From Burkholderiales bacterium (GTDB lineage Bacteria > Pseudomonadota > Gammaproteobacteria > Burkholderiales > Burkholderiaceae_E), in contig CP070753.1 of assembly GCA_020348765.1 (NCBI GenBank), positions 2,981,943-2,991,621 on the forward strand: DNA of 9,679 nt, read 5' to 3'. This document shows positions 6,941 through 9,679 of the stretch, one piece after another (the first letter of the stretch is position 1; each line of letters begins with the position of its first letter). Both the position numbers and the translations under genes were made by a program. The notes beneath the pieces are model-generated. The model saw only the letters and a program-made list of their open reading frames with translations. It was not told the origin of the DNA and ran no database searches.

Positions 6941-6956
6941 GCACAACCATGCCTGA
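6933..6956 (+). other. Seven-codon mini-ORF at the ALDH/AspDH junction
   Basis: ATG at 6933 lies within the last ALDH codons, out of frame, and reads MPEHNHA to TGA at 6954-6956. Its end overlaps the AspDH start at 6949. The AspDH protein itself begins MPEQ, so this looks like a stranded copy of the ancestral start. A coupling role is only a guess. Confidence 0.3.
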
Positions 6957-6964
6957 GCAGCTCC
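6933..6964. repeat. 16-bp-offset tandem duplication at the ALDH/AspDH junction
   Basis: ATGCCTGAGCACAACC at 6933-6948 is followed at once by ATGCCTGAGCAGCTCC at 6949-6964. The first 11 bases are identical and 13 of 16 match overall. The first copy contains the ALDH stop; the second is the AspDH start. An ancestral start overlapping the ALDH stop by eight bases would explain it. Confidence 0.65.
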
Positions 6965-7767
6965 ACGCCGCCGGCGCGGGCAAGGAAGCTGCGCCGATCA
7001 CCATCGGCATCGCCGGGTTGGGTAACCTGGGCAGCGAGATCGCCCGTTGGCTGGTCGCCTCGGCGCCGCCGCGACTGAGGCTGGTCGCAGCCGCCGACCT
7101 CGACCGTGACGATGTCGCCCGGCGACTCGGTTCGCTTGGCGCCTCAGCGAGCGCGGTCGCGCTGCGCGAGCTGCCCGGGCAATGCGACCTGGTCGTCGAA
7201 TGCCTGGCCCCCGAGGCAGCGGCCGAGCTGCTCGATTGCTGCGTCGACCGCGGCGGCATCGTCGTGCCGCTCAGCGTGTGCGTGCTGCTCGGGCGCCCCG
7301 ACCTGATCGAGCGCGCGCGTGCCTCGGGCACGCGGCTTCTGGTGCCCTCGGGTGCCGTGGCCGGTGTCGAAGCGCTGCGCGCGGCCGCGATGGGCCGGAT
7401 TCACTCGGTCAAGGTGCGCACCAGCAAGCCGCCTGCGGGCGTGGACGCCCAGGCCGCGCCCGGCAGGCAGAAGCTGTTCGGCGGCAATGCGCTCGAGGCA
7501 TGCGAGGCGTTCCCGCGCAACGTGAACATCTCGGCCACGCTCAGCCTGGCCGGCATCGGCGGCGAGCGCACCGAGGTCGAGATCTGGGCCGACCCGGATC
7601 TCGAGCGCAACGTGCACGAGATCGAGATCGACAGCGACAGCACGCTGGTGCGCATCCGGATCGAGAATCGGCCCAGCCGAGCGAACCCGCGCAGCAGCGC
7701 GATCACGGCGAACAGCGTGTGCGCGCTGCTCCAGGCCCTGGTCGATCCGGTGCGGATCGGGAGCTGA
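6949..7767 (+). CDS. Aspartate dehydrogenase family protein (NadX/AspDH-like)
   Basis: This is a 272-aa protein of the L-aspartate dehydrogenase family, which interconverts aspartate and iminosuccinate or oxaloacetate plus ammonia with NAD(P). The N-terminal Rossmann motif GLGNLG is at 23-28. The catalytic domain shows FGGNALEACEAFPRNVNIS, then ADPDLERNVHEIEID with the family histidine at His223. ENRPSRANPRSSAITANSV follows near the end. Length matches the family (about 255-275). The frame is open far upstream, but only residues from ATG 6949 fit the family. GAG at 6939-6941, seven bases before, is a modest ribosome site. It is co-transcribed with the ALDH gene. No nadA or nadC is nearby, so a catabolic role is more likely than NAD synthesis; this is inferred. 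A related amino-dicarboxylate substrate is possible. Confidence 0.85.
   Translation: MPEQLHAAGAGKEAAPITIGIAGLGNLGSEIARWLVASAPPRLRLVAAADLDRDDVARRLGSLGASASAVALRELPGQCDLVVECLAPEAAAELLDCCVDRGGIVVPLSVCVLLGRPDLIERARASGTRLLVPSGAVAGVEALRAAAMGRIHSVKVRTSKPPAGVDAQAAPGRQKLFGGNALEACEAFPRNVNISATLSLAGIGGERTEVEIWADPDLERNVHEIEIDSDSTLVRIRIENRPSRANPRSSAITANSVCALLQALVDPVRIGS
7743..7759 (+). terminator. Hairpin at the 3' end of the AspDH gene
   Basis: CGATCCG-GTG-CGGATCG is a perfect seven-base-pair inverted repeat with a three-base loop, five bases before the AspDH stop codon. No T-run follows. It may serve as a weak terminator or barrier between the convergent genes, whose stops are only 12 bases apart. Confidence 0.25.
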
Positions 7768-7779
7768 GGGCGCGGCCGG

Positions 7780-8223
7780 CTACGCGATCACCCAGAGCAC
7801 AACGATTGCGTAGAACAGGCCGGTCGCGACCAGTTCCAACGCCAGGTACTGGTTCCGCGCGCTGGCGTAGGCCGGCGTGAACGATACGCCAGCCACGGGC
7901 GCCAGCGCACGCATTCGCGGTTCGACGACCATGTCGATGACCGGGCCAATCAGCCAGACCAACGCGACGAGCACCAGCTTCGTCGCCAGCCTGGCTGTCA
8001 GCGGATACCCGAGCAGCATCCAGCCAAGGCCCGAAAGCGTCAACAGGACCAGGCCCAGGACGATGTGCCGGGTCAGGACCTTCGCCACCTGCAGGTACGC
8101 CGGAAGCAATGCCTCGTTGGCCCGGATGCCGAGCACCAGCGCGACCTTGACGGTCGCGACGCCGATGCCTAGCGCCAGTCCGATCAAGTGCATCAGCATG
8201 AAGACTGTCGAGAGGCGACTCAT
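7780..8223 (-). CDS. Small inner-membrane protein of unknown function, four predicted helices
   Basis: This 147-aa protein starts MSRLSTVFMLMHLIGLALGI at ATG 8223, with a strong GGAGGG ribosome site (8229-8234) five bases upstream. That rules out the longer frame from 8319. Four hydrophobic stretches are visible at about residues 7-29, 45-68, 74-95 and 122-146, with a short polar loop around 96-120 containing EPRMRALAP. There are no catalytic motifs or cofactor ligands I can name. The layout recalls small CopD- or DUF2269-like membrane proteins, but I do not assign a family. It is convergent with the AspDH gene and shows no operon partner on its own strand within the window. Confidence 0.8.
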   Translation of the reverse strand: MSRLSTVFMLMHLIGLALGIGVATVKVALVLGIRANEALLPAYLQVAKVLTRHIVLGLVLLTLSGLGWMLLGYPLTARLATKLVLVALVWLIGPVIDMVVEPRMRALAPVAGVSFTPAYASARNQYLALELVATGLFYAIVVLWVIA

Positions 8224-8228
8224 CGGAA

Positions 8229-8234
8229 CCCTCC
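8229..8234 (-). promoter_or_regulatory. Ribosome binding site of the four-helix membrane protein
   Basis: The minus strand reads GGAGGG, five bases before ATG 8223. It is the strongest Shine-Dalgarno match in the window and decides the start. Confidence 0.75.
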
Positions 8235-8590
8235 GTCTCGAAGCACATGCACCCGGTTCGCGGACCCAGCGCGGTCCACTTGGCCGCGCCTCCGCTGGTG
8301 CGCCCAGCAACCGGGGCACCCGAATGCGGATTCTATGGCGCGCGTGCTGTCAGCACACTGACGTGCTGGCGAGCGCCCTGGCGGCCCGAATCTTTTCCGT
8401 CCAGCGTCGAACCAGTCCCGTGTACCGACCGCGATGCACGGGCGAGACCGCCGCAGACCTGAACACCGAAACGTCGGCGAAAGGTCCGTGGTACAGCGAT
8501 TGGCAGATCAGGCAGTGGCAATAGAACCGGGCGAGTTGGCGACCGGACAACTCGATGCGGCCGGCGCCATGCGGGCAATCGCCGACGCGA

Positions 8591-8619
8591 TTGACGTCCC
8601 TCGCATCCCGGCATATGCT
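8591..8619 (+). promoter_or_regulatory. Sigma70-type promoter of vapBC
   Basis: TTGACG at 8591-8596 (five of six to the -35 consensus) is followed by a 17-base spacer and TATGCT at 8614-8619 (four of six to the -10 consensus). It lies 30 bases before the vapB start, with the operator covering the -10 box. Confidence 0.6.
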
Positions 8620-8630
8620 AACGCATATGC
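8611..8630. promoter_or_regulatory. Paired palindromic operator for vapBC autoregulation
   Basis: GCATATGC occurs at 8611-8618 and again at 8623-8630, separated by TAAC. Each half is a perfect 8-bp palindrome and the two are 12 bp apart, about one helical turn. The site overlaps the -10 box and transcription start. VapB antitoxins, alone or with VapC, usually repress their own promoter through such sites. Confidence 0.65.
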
Positions 8631-8648
8631 CTCGTTAGGGCCCGAACC

Positions 8649-8891
8649 ATGGCTGAAACCGAACGACACGTCCGGCTGTTCCGCAACGGCCGCAATCAAG
8701 CGCTGCGCATTCCCCGCGAGTTCGAGCTGGATGGGGATGAGGCCATCGTGCGCAAGGAGGGAGACCGCCTGGTCATCGAGCCAGTCCGAAAAGGCCGGCT
8801 GCTGGCCCTGCTGGCATCTCTGGAGCCGCTGGAAGAGAGATTCCCGGACGTCGACGAAGATCTGGCGCCCTTGAACGAAGTGGAACTCTGA
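8649..8891 (+). CDS. vapB: VapB-type antitoxin, AbrB/SpoVT-like DNA-binding domain
   Basis: This 80-aa protein has residues about 7-45 (VRLFRNGRNQALRIPREFEL and following) that form the swapped-hairpin AbrB/SpoVT DNA-binding domain typical of VapB. The acidic, hydrophobic C-terminal part (LLALLASLEPLEERFPDVDE) would wrap and block the toxin. Length matches the family (75-85 aa). The start at 8649 has AGGG at 8637-8640, eight bases upstream. The vapC start lies two bases after its stop. It should neutralise VapC and repress the operon through the GCATATGC sites. Base composition looks less GC-rich than in the metabolic genes to the left, consistent with transfer as a module. Confidence 0.9.
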   Translation: MAETERHVRLFRNGRNQALRIPREFELDGDEAIVRKEGDRLVIEPVRKGRLLALLASLEPLEERFPDVDEDLAPLNEVEL

Positions 8892-8893
8892 GC

Positions 8894-9301
8894 GTGTCTG
8901 TTCGCTATCTGCTCGACACGAACATCATCTCCGACCTCGTTCGACGCCCACGAGGCAGCGTGGCCAGCCGGATTGCAGAGGTCGGCGAGGATGCGATCTG
9001 CACCAGCATCGTCGTGGCCGCCGAGCTTCGCTACGGTGCGCAGAAATCGGAATCGAAGCAACTTGCCGAACGGGTCGACCTGCTGTTGTCCGCGCTGGAG
9101 ATCCTGCCGCTGGAGCCACCAGCAGATCGCCACTATGCACAAATCCGGCACCACCTCGCGCGGCAGGGCGCACCCATCGGCCCGAACGATCTGTGGATAG
9201 CGGCACACGCGCTGGCGGCGGCCCTGACGCTCGTCACCGCCAACACGAGCGAGTTCGAGCGGGTCCCGTCTCTCCGCGTCGAGAACTGGCTGCTTGCGTG
9301 A
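8894..9301 (+). CDS. vapC: VapC-type PIN-domain ribonuclease toxin
   Basis: This 135-aa PIN-domain protein is a Mg2+-dependent RNase that cleaves tRNA or rRNA and stops growth when free of VapB. The acidic metal-binding residues are all present: Asp8 in LLDTN, Glu44 in AAELRYG, Asp99 in PNDLWIAAHA, and the last site as TANTSEFERV with Asn117 and Glu120. It therefore looks active. The start is GTG at 8894, two bases after vapB; no ATG fits, and no good ribosome site of its own is visible. Translation is probably coupled to vapB. Length and layout match the VapC/FitB group. The exact RNA target cannot be told from the sequence. Confidence 0.92.
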   Translation: MSVRYLLDTNIISDLVRRPRGSVASRIAEVGEDAICTSIVVAAELRYGAQKSESKQLAERVDLLLSALEILPLEPPADRHYAQIRHHLARQGAPIGPNDLWIAAHALAAALTLVTANTSEFERVPSLRVENWLLA

Positions 9302-9431
9302 ACGAACGGCATCATGCGGAGCCCAAGGCAGACCTTGCGGAAACTGCGGGTTCTTGCCGGCGCCACGCGCCCGTGGCGAACCGATCGCGAGACGCCTGTC
9401 CGAGCCGACCGGCCCGAACACGACCCAGACC
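9302..9431. other. Short non-coding gap between vapC and the racemase-like gene
   Basis: These 130 bases separate two convergent genes. CAAGG-CAGA-CCTTG at 9324-9337 is a weak five-base-pair hairpin without a T-run that could help end vapBC transcription. I see no convincing gene or repeat here. Confidence 0.4.
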
Positions 9432-9679
9432 TCAGGGCATCTGCTGCACGACGACCCCGCCGCGCAGCGCGCGCTTGGCCACGTAGTGCGAGGTCGAAGC
9501 CTGTAGCAGCGCGCCGTAGCCGAGCGCGAAGCGCAGCTCGTCACCGACCTCGGGACACCGTGCCTGCGCGCCGACCTCGAGCGCGAGGGAACCGCTCGAT
9601 GCACCGAGCACGGTGAGGCCCGCCTCGAGCGGCGTCAGGGCATCGACGTCGACGTCCTCGCGGCCGACGTTGACCAGCG
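9432..9679 (-). CDS. PLP-dependent ornithine/alanine racemase-like enzyme, C-terminal part
   Basis: The minus-strand frame is open from the right edge to TGA at 9434-9432, giving the last 81 residues. It reads LVNVGREDVDVDALTPLEAG, then LGASSGSLALEVG, GDELRFALGYGALLQASTS and HYVAKRALRGG. This order matches the C-terminal beta domain of the alanine-racemase-like family that includes ornithine racemase (Orr) and YhfX-like proteins. Typical tails there read as a GxxDV segment, a GASSDHL segment and a YGALLxAxTSxYV segment. These are PLP enzymes that interconvert L- and D-amino acids in the cytoplasm. The PLP-binding lysine lies outside the window. Here Gly replaces the usual Asp and Ser the His of GASSDHL. 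The specific substrate is open. Confidence 0.7.
   Translation of the reverse strand, partial: LVNVGREDVDVDALTPLEAGLTVLGASSGSLALEVGAQARCPEVGDELRFALGYGALLQASTSHYVAKRALRGGVVVQQMP

Larger units (their letters stand above)
8350..8634 (-). pseudogene. Relic of a GFA-like zinc-binding protein
   Basis: The minus-strand frame between stops at 8637 and 8350 reads DCPHGAGRIELSG, then ARFYCHCLICQSLYHGPFAD. The cysteine cluster CHCLIC (8503-8520) plus an upstream Cys-Pro-His-Gly resembles the first zinc-site half of GFA-family (glutathione-dependent formaldehyde-activating-like) proteins. The frame has no ATG or GTG start, only an internal TTG at 8550. After about 60 recognisable residues it turns into unrelated sequence and stops. 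The second half of the domain, with its CxxCG-type cysteines, is missing. An ATG at 8614 lies in another frame, so a frameshift near the start is possible. Its start region overlaps the vapBC promoter, suggesting decay after vapBC arrival. The family call rests on motif resemblance only. Confidence 0.4.
8224..8648. other. 425-base stretch without an intact gene
   Basis: The left third is the leader of the membrane-protein gene. At 8344-8368 three elements can pair alternately: GTGCT (8344-8348) with AGCAC (8352-8356), or CAGCAC (8351-8356) with GTGCTG (8363-8368). The middle, on the minus strand, holds the GFA-like relic. The right end holds the vapBC promoter and operator. No RNA gene is recognisable. 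Confidence 0.6.

Noticed and set aside
5285..6946. 553-codon minus-strand open frame opposite the aldehyde dehydrogenase
   Set aside because: The plus-strand frame has every ALDH catalytic motif. The antisense frame is His/Asp/Arg-rich with no recognisable domain.
6559..6948. Upstream extension of the AspDH frame inside the ALDH gene
   Set aside because: The extension is out-of-frame ALDH sequence. Family similarity begins only at about residue 16 after ATG 6949.
7703..8248. 181-codon minus-strand frame overlapping the four-helix membrane protein
   Set aside because: The alternative frame at 8223-7780 has a strong ribosome site and clean hydrophobic segments. This one has neither.
8611..8630. 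GCATATGC pair considered as an insertion-site target duplication or recombination site
   Set aside because: It sits precisely on the vapBC -10 box, where autoregulatory operators belong, and no matching copy was found downstream of vapC.
8696..9604. 302-codon minus-strand frame across vapBC and the right-hand gap
   Set aside because: It is antisense to vapB and vapC, whose domains and key residues are intact, and it shows no coherent domain.

Overview
The window reads as a chromosomal stretch of a GC-rich proteobacterium, most likely a betaproteobacterium of the Burkholderiales. The basis is strong G/C third-position codon use and the look of the proteins. This is judged by eye; no search was run. 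There are ten complete genes, two genes cut by the window edges, and one gene relic. I see no rRNA, tRNA, CRISPR array or insertion sequence.

Left part (1-5194, minus strand): a complete branched-chain-amino-acid-type (LIV/HAAT) ABC importer, transcribed right to left as livK (periplasmic binding protein), livH and livM (permeases), livG and livF (ATPases). It is followed 25 bases after livF by the 5' part of a gene resembling the 2-aminomuconate-type deaminase CnbZ, which runs off the left edge. Most junctions overlap or nearly touch, so this looks like one operon. The exception is the livK-livH gap of about 100 bases, which holds a 12-bp triplicate and a perfect hairpin.

Centre (5195-7767): a divergent control region carries an 18-bp perfect palindrome near the likely livK transcription start and a large interrupted inverted repeat. 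Rightward from it run an NAD(P)-dependent aldehyde dehydrogenase and, 8 bases later, an aspartate-dehydrogenase-family protein. The divergent arrangement suggests a co-regulated uptake-and-breakdown module: import of an amino- or carboxylate-bearing compound, then deamination (CnbZ-like), oxidation (ALDH) and amino-acid dehydrogenation (AspDH). The substrate is not known.

Right part (7780-9679): a small four-helix membrane protein (minus strand) meets the aspartate dehydrogenase gene tail to tail. A non-coding stretch then contains a degraded relic of a GFA-like zinc protein (minus strand). A compact vapBC toxin-antitoxin operon follows (plus strand), with a readable sigma70-type promoter and a paired palindromic operator. 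At the right edge is the C-terminal end of a PLP-dependent ornithine/alanine-racemase-like enzyme (minus strand).

The most unusual feature is a set of short tandem duplications sitting exactly at gene junctions: 44-bp offset at livG/livF, 16-bp at ALDH/AspDH, and 12-bp between livK and livH. The first two duplicate the start-codon region and leave out-of-frame mini-ORFs that end on, or overlap, the next gene's start.
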